A stretch of DNA of 64,000 nt from Aphelenchoides besseyi (taxonomy: Eukaryota > Nematoda > Chromadorea > Rhabditida > Aphelenchoididae). The notes below the pieces were generated by a model that worked only from the letters and a program-made list of their open reading frames with translations, had not been told where the DNA came from and ran no database searches. This document shows, in pieces, positions 45,491-58,224 of the stretch. The position numbers and the translations under genes are program-made. The stretch covers positions 2,666,001 through 2,730,000 of the forward strand of contig JAMPIQ010000002.1 of assembly GCA_024699855.1 (NCBI GenBank), read 5' to 3'. Numbering within the stretch: position 1 is the stretch's first letter; each line of letters begins with the position of its first letter.

Positions 45491-48400
45491 TTAGTCGGAT
45501 TCGTGCAGAATTCGTGGTCGACAGATCGAAATCTCACGAATCGTCGCTTGCGCCATACCGCCAAGTAAAACTTCGGGACATGAGACGAAGACGCAGTTTT
45601 CGTTGCCGTATTTCACGCACATGTCACGAACCGTTTCGCGAAGATCGTCGCTGGTCGTCACCCAAACCTAAACAAGCAATCGAGTCAACAAAACAATCGG
45701 TTCCGAAAACTTACGGTAAACACTCCTTTCGGATTAGCTTCCAAACAAACTTCCAACATCGGCAAATCGGTCAAAGAATCGCCACAAACGAGAATCGTTC
45801 CATTGGCCAAATCGCATTTTGCATGTTCGACGAGTAGACGAATTCCGTGACCTTTGTCGAAGATTCCACCCGATTCGGACTAAAATACAAGAATGCGTTG
45901 AGATCAAAACGAACATTCAAACTCACTTTCAAGAAGATTTTCAAATCGGTTTCTGTTTCTTTGATCGTGAAACATGCACCAGAGGGATCGATCTTCTTGA
46001 TAATCTCGTGGATCTTGTCGTCACTGCAAAAGAAACTTATGAGTTCAAACTCAACGAATTAGCACTCACATCGCTTTGACGTATTGTTCTTTTACCGATC
46101 CGAAAGCATCTTGATGTGCGATAGTCAAGTGACCATAATGCTTCTGCAGTCCTGATCCAACCCAACTGAAATCAAAGAATCATTTCGATCGAATAACCAA
46201 TAAACTCACGTAAAATGTCGGAATTCTGGTTCTTCAAGCAAATCACCGATCGCAATGAACACCTTGTCCAAGAGCTCCAAATCCGATTCGGGAATCGATT
46301 GATCTTTGAATTTTGACGCCGGATCGATGAACCATTCACGTCCAGCCGACGCACCGTAGTAGTAGTAGCCTTCAGGAATGGTGCTGACATCCAACACTCC
46401 AATTCGCATCATTGGCGCAGTAGTTACGATAGCACAAGTTTGAGCACAACGACGAGCAAACTGCGCCTGAATGACTCCGGAATCTGCAATTGAAGATTAG
46501 AATGTCATTGATCGAATTCAAGCTTACAGGCTGGTTGAACAGATGCCGGATATGAACACGAATATGATTTGAGTGTTCCTGAAATGTAAGTGATGACTCA
46601 TCAACGAATAACTCTTCTTACCATCACGATCGGTAAAGAAGAAGTTGAAGTGATCGGCATCGACGAACAGATCGACAACAGACATGACTTCTTCACGAAA
46701 CTTGTCTGTAGAGACCGGATGATAATCTTGAAGAGTCTGAAATCCATGGAATTAAATTAAGATTATGAAATCTTGAAAACTCACGTTGATAAACTGTTCC
46801 ACGTTGTACACATCGTCACTTTGGATGAACTTCAAGAAATTGAGATCTTTTTCGAACTCGTCAATTTCGGTCTTGATGTCGAAATGGGCCAACTGCTCCT
46901 TCTCCTGCATGTCCGTTCCAACGCGTAGGTGAAGCGTTGTGGTATCCGGTTGGCAGGCCAATAGCAAAGACTCCTTCGCATTTGTAAGCGAAATGCTGAA
47001 GTGTGCTCGGATTGGAATGCCCTTCAAAACACTTTCAACAATTTGTCGACGAACGTCTCGAGAACGCATCATCAATGTATAGAAATCATCCAAAGTTTCG
47101 AGCGGAGTTTGTCGAATAACGAGATGTCTAAAAGCAGACACGTTTATAAATGGTCTTAAGTAACGATAAGAAACTTACGACCAGCGAGGATCCAAAAATA
47201 GAGAACCTTAAATAGCAATACTTATTAGTAAACGTTCAACAGTGTTGTTTGACTTACTCCAACGTTCGATGTCATTGTTCATAATGAACTCGTGAAGACG
47301 TTTTCCGTGCAAAGCGCGTGATTCTTCCGATTCCATAGCCGATTGATAGAGAACATCTGCGTATTGCTGTAAAGCAAAAGGTAACAAATAAATTGAAATG
47401 GACACTCACTTCGTAGTTGTACAGATCTTCAACACGATGATAAGTGCAATCACCATCATCCGGATGAAGTCCGGCCATTGTGAATTGAATTTCACTTCCC
47501 GCACCAGTCGAAAGCACAAGTCCAGCCGATGGATTGCAAACCATCATTTCTTTGGCAACCAAATTCATTCCGTCTTTGCGTGGAGTAACAACACCAATGT
47601 CCATGGCCAAGTAGTGGGCAACAAGTTCTTGACGTTGAAGACCTGAAATTCAATTCTATCGATGATATTCAAGAATCACAAACTAACCATCAGTTTGGAA
47701 GATCAACGGCTGCCAACTGGGTTTCTCTTCGCATTTGAAATGCTGTTGAATTTCACGTGCCAATTCCGCACACTCGTCTTGATAGACCCGATAGGTATCC
47801 ACACTTCGTCGATTCGTGACGGCCACTTGATAAAGAACATCCTTTCCAATACGATCGGGATACTTCTCGAAATAACGTTTGTAGGCTTTCAATTTCTCAC
47901 GAATTCCTTTGGTGTAATCGAAACGTTCAACGGAGAAGAACATTCGCGCATCGGGTGGTGGGTTGTCACCGAGAATCTGAAATTGACCTTCAATTTTGCA
48001 TGATGGGATTAGTGGCTTACCGCAGTACGGATGTCGTGAGCACGTTTGACGGTTTCGGCCGCTTTGGCGACTTTTAAAAAGTCCTCATTTTTGATTGAGA
48101 CCGGAAACACGCCCAATGAGCACGACCATCCCTGATAGGTGACGACGTGAATGTCCAAATTCTGATCGAAAATGATCTTAACCGTCGGAAGATGTTTTTG
48201 AATCAAATCGATGAACGTCGCACGATCCCGATGTGTTTGGAAACCGACCTGGAAACCAAAATGAGTGAAGGAAAAAGTAAACTCTAGGAACCTTCGTGAA
48301 TCGAAGCAAACCGCGAAGAATTGGGAAAGCGCAAATACGATACTTCGTGAAGAAGTTGTCCGGTGGTAAGAAAGGAATGTGCAAGAAGAATCCGATCTCC

Positions 48401-51400
48401 AGATTCTGATCCAACGATTGCATTATGGAACCGGTCAGCATCAAATGATAATCGTGAATCCAAATGAAATCCTGGGGTCGACTGTTTCGAACTGCATCGA
48501 TGGCGAATTGATAGTTGACACGAACGTAGGCACACCAATGCTCACGAAGAACCGACGGATCGTCGTATTCGCTCGCGATGTACTCGGGAAGATTGTGCAA
48601 CGCCGGCCACAGAAGTCCGTTGCTAATTCCACCGTAGTAGACCTGGTAGTCTTGTTCCTGAACGATGACCGGATTCAATTTGTAGTTTCCTTTATTGTAG
48701 TTGTTCAAAACACCGAGCAGACCCATTTCTTGCCTTCAATATGTGCGATTAGTGAGTCGAATTAGTGAGTGATTGTAATGTGAACTAACTGAGTGTTTAA
48801 CTTATCAAACTAAACTGATTTCTCTATTACTCTTTCGAAATCAAATGTGAAGCAAAATCATATGGTGGGTTTTAGTTTTTGTGTGTCTAATTAACTTGTT
48901 TAGCAACTGAACTGTGTAGCTCGTGTTTTGATCTAATTATTTCGACCTAAGAACGACGATTGAAAGCTTGAAAACAATTTGGTTTTTCGCATTTCAAACG
49001 TCGTATCTCTACACCTAACCAAGACCGGAGGTTAAAAACAAAAAGAAAAGCAAACCAATGTGTTAAGCTCCGTTTACTGGATGAGTGTTCGGACCTGACG
49101 GCTTCTTTTTCCTTCGTCTCATTCGCTTCTTTCACGTCGTCGTCGGCAAGAACGTGGAAGAGAACATCGGCTAACGCTTGACGCATCAACGGTAAGCCAA
49201 GAGTGTTGGTTGCCGGAGCCAAGTGAGCGCCTTCTTCTGAGGTATTCAAGAATTCAGTTGATCTAGAAATCCCATCGTATAGTTAACATCTCACAAATTG
49301 AACGACTCACTTCATTTTGTTCTTGTCGATGTTCATTCCGAGATTAGCGAGCCACATGTTTTCGTGGTTACCTAAACTCACGAACATCATTTCATCGACT
49401 GTTTTCTCGTTAGCTCACATGACATCACCGGATCAACACACGAGACCAAACCGCCGGATCCCTGTTTAATTTCCCATTCTCCCGACTTTTCACGTTTCAA
49501 CGAAACGGGCGGTGCGTTGGAGACGTTGATTACTCGCTGTTGGAAGTGAGTGTTTGCCAAACCACCGGCCGTGAAGCTCGTTGCATCGTCAGTGATGATC
49601 GTCGGATTGTCAGTGTCCGTCGAACCGACCGACATCTTCCGACGAGACTGTTTAACTTGTGAATCTAAAAATTCAAACGAAGATCAAACCACCAAAACGT
49701 CACTCACCTTCGTCTTCATCGCTTGTGTCCGCTTTCATGTTCAAACCGTTCAACGAATCGGTTGACTGATTTAACGAGAACGATGCAGAACGACGACGTT
49801 GCAAGTGATGATACTGTTCACCGAAACGTTTGGCATGAACACCCAGAAGTGATTTCCGGATTCCGGGAACCGCCGCGTAAAGTTCTCTAAATCGAAAATA
49901 AGCAAAAATTGAGGACAATCGTTTTACTTCAAACGACTCTTTCCGGTGTTCACATCGTACAACGTCAGACAGAAGAGAAGAGAGTCGCGGTATTTGGTTC
50001 CGTGTTGCATATCCGAATCGAAAATGTACGGAACGGCTGCACGCCAAAATTGAAAAGTGTGATAGCCGAGAGCATTGACGAACTTCTCGAAAAACTCATT
50101 GCTATCAAAACTGTGCTGAAGACAATACTCGAGAATAGCAAGAATACCCTAAAGAAGATGTGATTCGACTCATTCAATGTATGATGTTTACCTGGAAAGT
50201 GATTTCTGAGTTTGCATCGCGTTTTCGCCAATGAGCCACAACGATGTCAAGACCACGATCAATGTAGCAATCGGTAGTCAACTCTTCGTCTAATTCTTCG
50301 CCAATCACCTTCAACGTTTTTTGCAGATTCTGCAATTCAGAAGTTACATTCAAAAAAGATCACGAATGAGTATAAACCTTCCGAACTGTTTCCTGCGTGA
50401 AAGCAGAGCCACTTGTTCCGTTGGTCGGCATACTGCGCTGAGATTCGGAACGTGATAGTCGAGTAAATGGCTTCAAGATCTGATTGTAAGCAGCTGCTGC
50501 AGGAACGTGATGTTCGTTGGGAGTCTGTTGTTGGGTGCCTACAATAGTGAAGATGATCAGATTCAAATTCGAATGATAATCGAAACGTAACGCTCGCCCA
50601 AAAGGAAATTACGAATGCACTGAAATTGCTCTTCATGAACAACCTTAGCAATCAGAACGTTCAGTATTCCAACGCACTCTAACGGTCCCGCGATTAGAAA
50701 TTAATTGATCGCCAAAACAAAAACATTCGAAGGCTCCGACTGCTCTTCGAGTTGTAATGAGTGGAAGAGTGGGAAGCGAAATGGCAAATGGACGAACGGT
50801 CATCAGCGAAATGACTGGGAAAGCGAGACGATAACAACGCAGGGGAATCGTCGCCCGCAACAAAACAAACGACCCCAATAGTTAACGTGATGAAAACAAG
50901 AGCGCGATCTACGGACCTGTCGTCTGCCGCCATAACTCATGATGTGCAAAAGTGATAAAAACATCGAGCAATCGAATCACTTTTCGGACGACCAATTCAA
51001 CAGCCTCTTCGATACTCATTTGCATTGGGACCAAATCGACTGCGCAAACGACAACGATCTTCTTCACACTCGAAAACAAATTGATAACCATAAACATCCC
51101 GCCCCATCGTTTCAATCGGGAACCTAAAGACCAAAACTTTCGCACCGCTTCTGCACCGTGAAAAACACGAGAAACATAAACAACACTCGTCGTCGGTTCT
51201 CAATCTTTCGAAAAGCAAAAGAAACGTTCGAATTGGCCTTGCGGTTACAAAGCAATTGAAAAGTAAAAGAACGGCGCCAATCCGGAACTCTTATAGCACG
51301 TTCGAAAAGAAAGTTGTCGTTCAAAAAGAAAAGAAATTTTCAAGTGAAAACGAAAGTTTTTGCCGTCACTCCAAAAGACTCGTGTTGCGCAGTTAACGAG

Positions 51401-52012
51401 CTAAAAGAGCTATTAGCAATTCATCAGATTAACTCAATTTTTGAAGTCAAGGAACGTGAAAAACACGCTCTCAAACGCTGCAGAACATTTGCCGGACGGG
51501 CAGAACGACGCAAACAAAAAACAACCCTTCGGAGGCTGTAGAGAAAAACAAAAAAGACGCAGAGGCTGCAGTCGTGGAAAACAAACCCTCTAGTTTGCTC
51601 GTGGCTTTCATGTGGACAAGGGAAATTCAAAACAACAAATGCGAAACATTTCTTTTTTGACGATCCCCAGTCTTCCGATTGATATTCGGAATCTAAAACA
51701 CGTAAACAAACTCGTCGCTGGGAAAACGCTGGACGTTCATCGATCAGCGCGAAAACAATTTCGCCGATCATTTTCCCCTACAAACGTTGATCGGTCATTT
51801 CGAGTGCATCAGACTCAAAGATCGACGAGAAGGAAGAGCAAAGTACTCGAAATGGCGGGTCTTTAAACTCAGAATGATGAGCAGTGGGTTAAGCCAAACA
51901 AATGAAGAAATCGGCAGTTAGTTTGTTTACACGACTTACCGCTGCTTCCGAACGTTGATGCTCGTGGACGAGTTCGCGGTGCGTCGAGTTTCCCATGATC
52001 GGCTAACACCAT
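45491..52012 (-). CDS. tps: Trehalose-6-phosphate synthase with TPP-like domain
   Basis: The start is taken as MVLADHGKLDAPRTRPRAST (52012), just after a TTTCAG. A 1.4-kb intron then leads to TQQQTPNEHHVPAAAAYNQI. The nematode-specific N-terminal region includes AILEYCLQHSFDSNEFFEKF and TKYRDSLLFCLTLYDVNTGK. The GT20 synthase domain runs from RVINVSNAPPVSLKREKSGE through GLLGVLNNYNKGNYKLNPVI, FIWIHDYHLML, FFLHIPFLPPDNFF, ERFDYTKGIREKLKAYKRYF and RKDGMNLVAKEMM. The C-terminal HAD/TPP-like domain has FFTDRDGTLKSYSC and VCGDSLTDLPML and ends ISICRPRILHESD. It makes trehalose-6-phosphate from UDP-glucose and glucose-6-phosphate for stress protection. Both DxD and GDxxxD phosphatase motifs are kept, so bifunctionality is possible. 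Confidence 0.92.
50540..51925 (-). other. First intron of tps, possible alternative promoter region
   Basis: The exon ending ASTFGSSG is joined to TQQQTPNEHH across about 1.4 kb, more than thirty times the usual intron here. It holds open frames on both strands but I could not fix any exon in it. Confidence 0.45.
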
Positions 52013-53331
52013 CTTTCCGTATCGTTGGGTCTTCTGAAACTGAGAGTCATGAATCGACTGCAAACGCGAACATTCGTTTGGAATGATACGCGAGAAAAAA
52101 CGGTTTTACATCAAATGTCACGCACTTTATTCTTAATCACGAAACGTTGGCTGCTCATTAACTTCTTCATTCTACAGTGCATTTCCATAGCAACCGAAAT
52201 TGGAAACTCTTCCAATTAAATCGAAGGGAAAAGCGAAAAGATCGACCCCGTGGCGTGTGAAGAAAAGTCGACTGATCGGCCGAAAAGGTCCACAGACTAA
52301 GTTGATCGTTTAGTCGGGAACGGCGGCTGTTTACGAGTCGAAGAACATGCAAAGCGAATGGCCACTGGCAACCAATGGGTAAACTTGTTGATCGAAAACA
52401 ACTCGAAAAACAATCCCGGAAAACTATTTTACCGACAAACACGTTGAAAACGATTATGAGAGTGAGGTGTCTGTTGATTTCGGAATTTGTACTTTCAACC
52501 AACTGCTATCAATCTTAACTCGTTCCGACAGTCGGAAATCGAAAACCACGCCGTTAACTGCAAAAACATCTTCAGCGTCTAACCTTCAAAAACACGAGAA
52601 TAGAAGTTCTTGAGCCGCAATCTGCAGGCTCACGACTTCACTCAACGGTTACTCATCAGTCGCGGAAACAGAAACCAACTAAACGAAAAGTGAACTCAAC
52701 TGCAGTGTGCGATCGAAAGTCGTTCATCGCTCTCTATGACCGACCGTGTCACTTGTCGAGCAAACCGCGCGACTAATGATTACGTGCCCAATCAAAGCGC
52801 CCAAATTTGAACATTCCGCCAACTCTTCGCGTGTTTTCAACCAAATGCAATGACTCAATCCAAGGATCCGCATAATAAAATTTCACATAAACATCAGAAT
52901 AGGCGATTGTGAACTCCCGACTCTGCTGTCTTTATAGTCCGTTCACTTTGTTCCGTGAGTCAGGCCTTTCAACAGCAAATTGTGCCAATTTGGGTGGGCG
53001 ACTCGTTGATGTCTATTGTAGAGAATGACCACCAAGTTTAACTGCGTGGGTTTACTTCACGGATCAAACCCCCGCGGTCCAGCGAACAAACAATCAAGTT
53101 GCTAATTAGTTACCGTAAGCATTTTGGCAGATGGCAAAAGCTACGTAATTTCTTTTACTGGTGGTTTCAAAGTCCACCATTGTTACAACGACAACCACTA
53201 ACAAAATAAGTTTATTCGAATTCGCCGGTTAAGATCATTTGATGTAATGGCTAATCATCGGTAATGAAAGAGTAGAAAGTAAGAACACTGGAGAGTGATG
53301 AGATTAAAGATGTGGAATGAAAGTCGGTAGT
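52013..53331. other. 1.3 kb upstream of tps, nothing assigned
   Basis: Likely the 5' regulatory region of tps, and the 3' flank of the next gene. No domain-bearing ORF was found on either strand. Confidence 0.45.
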
Positions 53332-54842
53332 CAGACCATGGCAAACAGTCCAACAACAGTTAAAACGGTGTAAACAAACACAGAAGTCAAATGTGATTCC
53401 ACAGACTTGCCATTACCACTGTTATTGGACTTCTCAGCGGAACTGAAACGCGTTTCCGTAGTCAAAATATCATCATCAGTTGGACTGTAAGAAGCGTTAA
53501 AGCACAAGCGTTAGTTTTACAGCAACACAACACAATGCACGGCAACCAACGTACCTGATAACATCGAAGGCATTTTCCCACAAACTTAAATTACGACGAG
53601 AAATTTGTTTTTGTTCGATATGCACGAAATTCCCGTTGATATCATTAGGATCTGCATTCTTCTCGCATTCTTCGCCCAACGGAACACCGTTGATTAGGCG
53701 ACCGAACACGTTGGTTGTTGCTCGCAAAGTGCACTTCGTGTCGGTACGCGGAGTTCGAGCGAAATCCGCCCCAACAATCGAGTTGACTGCCGATTTCAAC
53801 TACAAATCCATTAGTCCTATCTTTAGGGTCCAATTACCTTGTTGGCCAACATATTTTCGTTGTTGTAAATCGAGTGATTTCCACGAACTCCAACGCTGAT
53901 AAACGCCGTTGAATTCGCACAACTGAAACGACTCGAGAGTTAGAAGTTATCGGTTGATGATCACCTTGTTTCCGCCATTCCATGCCATTGAATAAACGAA
54001 TCTTTCAATCCTTCGCTCTTGTTTCTCGTCAAATTTTGTGCGGCCTGTAAAAGTGCAACGTTGATGATGTGAAACATGAGATCGGTGTTATGCGACGCGT
54101 CGGCAATCGACTCTTTGGATTGACAGGCACTGAGATGTTTGCTATAAAAAAGCTGATGGATGAGCTGAAACTAAAAGAACAAACCCTTTGACCGCGTATC
54201 GACTTGCTCCAGCAATCACCAGGGATTTGCTTCCGGTCGCTCCGTAGAGAGCGGATGCTTGAAGACACACGGGACCGTCGGTCTGATAATGAGCTGCCGA
54301 ATGATGCAAACGAGTGCGTACAGCCGCTTCAGCGGTGATCACGGCAAATCCAAAAAAACGTGGGAATTTGTAATTCGGAGTTTCTTCAAGAGGCTCGTGA
54401 ATCACGCAGTACAAGTTCTAAACACTCATATGCACTAGTTTGCTTTAATTGATTACGTACATCGATGACAGTCAAATTGACGGTTTTGCTCAGATTCGGA
54501 AACATTCGTTTGAACATCGCCATATCCACACCACTAAAGTTTTTCATTGGATACAAAGTTGCAATCAACTGAAGATAGCGTAAGTGTGTTGCATTCCCTA
54601 TTCCAATGTAGTACCTGCATCATCTCGTTCTTTTCGTTTTCTTCAGGCAATGCTTTTGTCCACTCGTCCAAGGTAATCGAATTGCTCAACGCCAATGCAG
54701 GCTTGAACTTCTTGTAAAGCTGAACGAACTGATTATCGTCTGTTTCATCGACTTCTTCATCGTCGTTGCTTTCCATCGATTTGTCTTCTTTGGCCCAAAC
54801 AAGAAGACCGATGATAAGTGGAATGAGAGATCGAAAGCGCAT
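53332..54842 (-). CDS. Secreted, C-terminally anchored protein of unknown function
   Basis: Seven or so exons. Signal peptide MRFRSLIPLIIGLLVWAKED, an acidic stretch, then KFKPALALSNSITLDEWTKA, FFGFAVITAEAAVRTRLHHS, CLQASALYGATGSKSLVIAG, a helix LMFHIINVALLQAAQNLT, and a Cys-bearing block WHGMAETRCANSTAFISVGV. It continues with CTLRATTNVFGRLINGVPLG and FVHIEQKQISRRNLSLWENA, then a Ser/Thr/Asn-rich spacer and a C-terminal hydrophobic helix (SVFVYTVLTVVGLFAMV). The end resembles a GPI-attachment signal or a single anchor. Paired His (RLHHSAAH, QWHGMAE) and the repeated hydrophilic loops look enzymatic, but I cannot name the family. Confidence 0.7.
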
Positions 54843-54987
54843 GATTGAGATCGTCCAAGATTCTAAATTCGATTAGAAGACGAACAGAAAGCATATAGAT
54901 ATTAAGGTTCCTACAACCTTTTTGTTCTAGGAGTCGTTTGATCAAATGGTTTTTTGAAAACAAAACAAAAAATGTACAAAAACAATT

Positions 54988-56850
54988 TTAAATGCTTGTT
55001 GGTTCTATTATCGGCTCCGGCGATGGAGACGGAGAAGAATTAGTTCGACAGAGTTGAGCTTCTTGTAGTCGACGAGCAGGTCCATGAATAAACCTGAAAA
55101 TACAACAATCATTTGGTCTAGATTAGAAATTGAATGTACAACAAAATAACTAGTGGCACTGTGATTGCCAGTGCTGTAGCCACGAACATTGTTCCATCGT
55201 AGAAAGTTAAAGTTTTGGGATAAATTCCGTTGAAAATCGTTGTCGCAGCAATCGCGGACATGCACTCAACCAGTGCAATCAAAGAGAATGCCCTCCCTGT
55301 TCAACTCTGTTCATTAGTTCGCAATCTTCTTGTCTTACCTTGTTCTGTATCGTAGACAAACTGTCCGATCATTGCGCGTAGTCCCGTTGCAACGAAGCGA
55401 TTGAAGCTCATTGGAACGGCGGCAAGATAAGCGATCCAATCAACTCGCGCCAAAATCAGCATCATAAGGAACGTGATTTTGGTTGTCATTCCGAACATTG
55501 CAAGCGATGAATTCGCGAAATGAAGCATCTTCCGCAACGCTGGATAAACGAACAAAATCTTCAATGGAGATTACTGTAGCCGTTTGCTTTGTTACTTACG
55601 TTGACACAACCGAGACCATTTGACAAGCCGTTAAAGAGTCCATACTGTTTGTCTGTCCAACCCAATCGACCACGAAGAAACGAAAACAAAATGTCCGACA
55701 CGCCTAAAACCGTTGTAACAGGTGCATTTGCTACAGTTGAATTCGACGAACCGGAAAACGAGAACAACTCGACGGACAAAGCGACGAAAGTCAAGATGGT
55801 CAATCGACGAAGCAATGGATCTCGATCGGCCGATAGTACGTACCAAACATCGCGAAATCGACGAACAACTCCCCGAGCAACGTTCGACAGTTTCGCTGAA
55901 ACTCTCTGACCTTATACGGCAGTAAAAGTCAAGAACTAGTTTTGTTCTTAATCTTTAATTAAGTGAACGGAAGATCGCGACTAACGATCTCATCAAAAAT
56001 GGACAAAGTTTTCAGCTGTCTTTTCGGAAACCGTGTTGATTTCTAAATCAAAAGTCTACGACTTACACGACCCATTGGTTTCTTCGCTCTCCGCGATTTC
56101 TGGTCGAATTTCACGTGCAAATGCCAGAACGTAGAGCAGAGTGAGGGTGTTGAGTACGGTGACCAGTGCAAAAGCAGTCACGTAGCCAAATGCACTTGAA
56201 AACATCGGTGGACGGTTGAACAATTCGAAACGTACCTTCGAATCAAACCGGAAGCCACCGATCCCAACGCCGATCCAACGCCTATTGCTCCTTCCAACGC
56301 GGCGATTCGTTCCGATCGATTGGCGTATTCGGTTGTTCGCATCGAATATGAAAAAATTGTGCTTGTGATGGAAATGTAACCTCCGCATAAACCAAAGATT
56401 ACATCGCTAATAACCAACAAATACGGATTCCACGACATCATGGCGGCTTGCACCACGTAGTTGACACTCGAAATAACAACTCCAATGAGCGGAATCAACA
56501 TCGGGATTTTAAAGCTCCACGAATCACACACTAAATGGCCGAATAGAAGATCGTCGGTTCCGAAACGTACGTGAGCCGAGAAGTGCAGCAGAGAACATGG
56601 ACGGAATGAACAAACATAATGAAGAGACCAAGTAAAGATGATTAAAGTATTCGTGAAGATCGTTGTCTTTATGCAAAGCTGTGACATTCGAACAGTCGAT
56701 TGTCGAATTTCCACCATCATAGCGAATGATACACGCCTTCTCGTACAAAAGAGCCTGAAAGACAGGCCAACGAATAAAACTGGAGATCATGTAAAGACAA
56801 ATCGCTGGCTCCATTCCAATCGCATTCCATAGTCTCTTTGTGTTGTCCAT
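54988..56850 (-). CDS. SLC46-like proton-coupled transporter (MFS)
   Basis: Start MDNTKRLWNAIGMEPAICLY (56850; an in-frame Met at 56877 is possible). MFS helices follow: AICLYMISSFIRWPVFQALL, a glycosylated-looking loop with KACIIRYDGGNSTIDCSNVT, LYLVSSLCLFIPSMFSAALL, the MFS loop then KIPMLIPLIGVVISSVNYVV, LLVISDVIFGLCGGYISITS and GAIGVGSALGSVASG. Next come FGYVTAFALVTVLNTLTLLY, a cytoplasmic loop (FRDVWYVLSADRDPLLRRLT), KQYGLFNGLSNGLGCVN, WIAYLAAVPMSFNRFVATGL, and MFVATALAITVPLVILLYI. Twelve helices and the first extracellular loop fit SLC46 (folate/solute) transporters. The C-terminal tail ends SPSPSPEPIIEPTSI. Substrate is not inferable. Confidence 0.8.
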
Positions 56851-56877
56851 GATCAAAGCCAATCGCCTGAAGTTCAA

Positions 56878-57491
56878 TGGATGACTTCACTGTGAAAACA
56901 TCAGAAACGGACTGTAAATCCTCCCGAATCTTTTTGTCGACGAAATGACGTCACGCGATCAATTCGGACCAATCCGTTAGATGGCGCGATAAGAGAAAGT
57001 AGCCGGGAGAGTTCACGCAAAATTTTCCAAACAAAACGAATTCAAACGCACGTCGACGCAAAACGCGCAATCGGCAAGAAAAAACTTGTGAGCGTTCGCC
57101 TGGGAAACGCACTGCAATCGCCAACCGTAAAAACAAAGTCGAATTCGAAAAAGGCGCGCAAAAAACTCACAGTTGAAAGGGAAAGTGCAGCGACGAACGA
57201 AATCAAACCCGATGGACGGAAGTTTGTTTTTCGAAGTGAACGTCGGGAATGCAAATCCGATTTCACCGTTGAAGTTTTCGGCGTCACGCGATTGATAAAA
57301 ACAAAACCGTCGATTCCCTTCCTTTGTTATCTGTGGTTCTGTGCTCGCGGTCATCAATCACAAAGAACGTGACGGCGACTGGAAGACGATGACATTGAGA
57401 AATTTGCATAATTCGAAGAACACGTCCTCGGCTTTCGAATTCCTTTTGTTCGAACAGTCCGAGTGGTGATTCTTGTCGCAAAGTTTTTTCG
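56878..57491. other. CpG-rich divergent intergenic region
   Basis: Between the divergent SLC46-like gene and the small plus-strand gene. ORFs on both strands (for example 57088-57372 and 57357-57013) overlap and look incidental. Confidence 0.4.
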
Positions 57492-58129
57492 ATGTCTGCT
57501 CGTAACGTTCGTTTGGACACAACCAATTGGTTGGATCGGGCTGTGAACACACTGAACACTCAAATGTCATTCAATCTCTCTGTCAATGCCGAAACAAGCG
57601 TTTCGATTCGTTTTCGTTTCAACGAAAAACCTCGTCGAATCAGTCGTTTGGTTCCCATCGATCCGCCCAGTTCGGCAAGTGGACAGTCGAAGAGGTTCGT
57701 CTCAGAAGGCACAGTCTCCGAATCTTCGGTCTTCAGCAGTCCGTGCAAATCGAAGCCTCGAACTCCGTCTCCAGATGTTGTGACATTTCGTGGGATGGGT
57801 AAAAAGCGAATTCGAACAGAAATGAAAACGTCTTTTAGCCGGCAATCAAAACGAACCGCTTGATCGCGTGACACTCAAAGGAATCGTGGAGTCGGTAGTT
57901 TGTTCGTTTTTGATTGTGATTTTGGGGCCTTTTTAGGATGCCATTCCCGCATGTCAGCAATCGACTTCGACGAACGAAACGTCGAAAAAACAAAACGATT
58001 ACGAACCGTTGTCCGCATTGAGCGGAGATTCGTTGCCATCCGTTCAGACAACCGATACGAGTGCTGAATTCAGCAACAGTTTGGATTATGCAATTTGGAA
58101 GTCACAAGCCGATTCCGAAAACAAATGAT
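57492..58129 (+). CDS. Small Ser/Thr/Pro-rich protein, unknown
   Basis: Starts MSARNVRLDTTNWLDRAVNT; the first exon includes SVNAETSVSIRFRFNEKPRR and a Ser/Pro region (SSPCKSKPRTPSPDVVTFRG). Two introns (about 44 and 40 bp, GTAAAA...TTTTAG and GTAGTT...TTTTTAG) keep frame into NEPLDRVTLKGIVESDAIPA and a polar end SLDYAIWKSQADSENK. About 180 residues, with CDK-type S/TP sites and no signal peptide. AATAAA lies at 58153-58158. No family recognised; a small nuclear or cell-cycle adaptor is possible. Confidence 0.6.
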
Positions 58130-58224
58130 CTTCGATTCAATCTTGTTGTGCGAATAAACGATTAAATTTATTGGGCAAGTGATTATTAGGCAATTCAACT
58201 AAACATCGAAAGACGGTGGGAAGG

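Noticed and set aside
57088..57372. Overlapping ORFs on both strands between the SLC46-like gene and the next gene
   Set aside because: CpG-rich DNA leaves several frames open; none has exon signals or a recognisable product.
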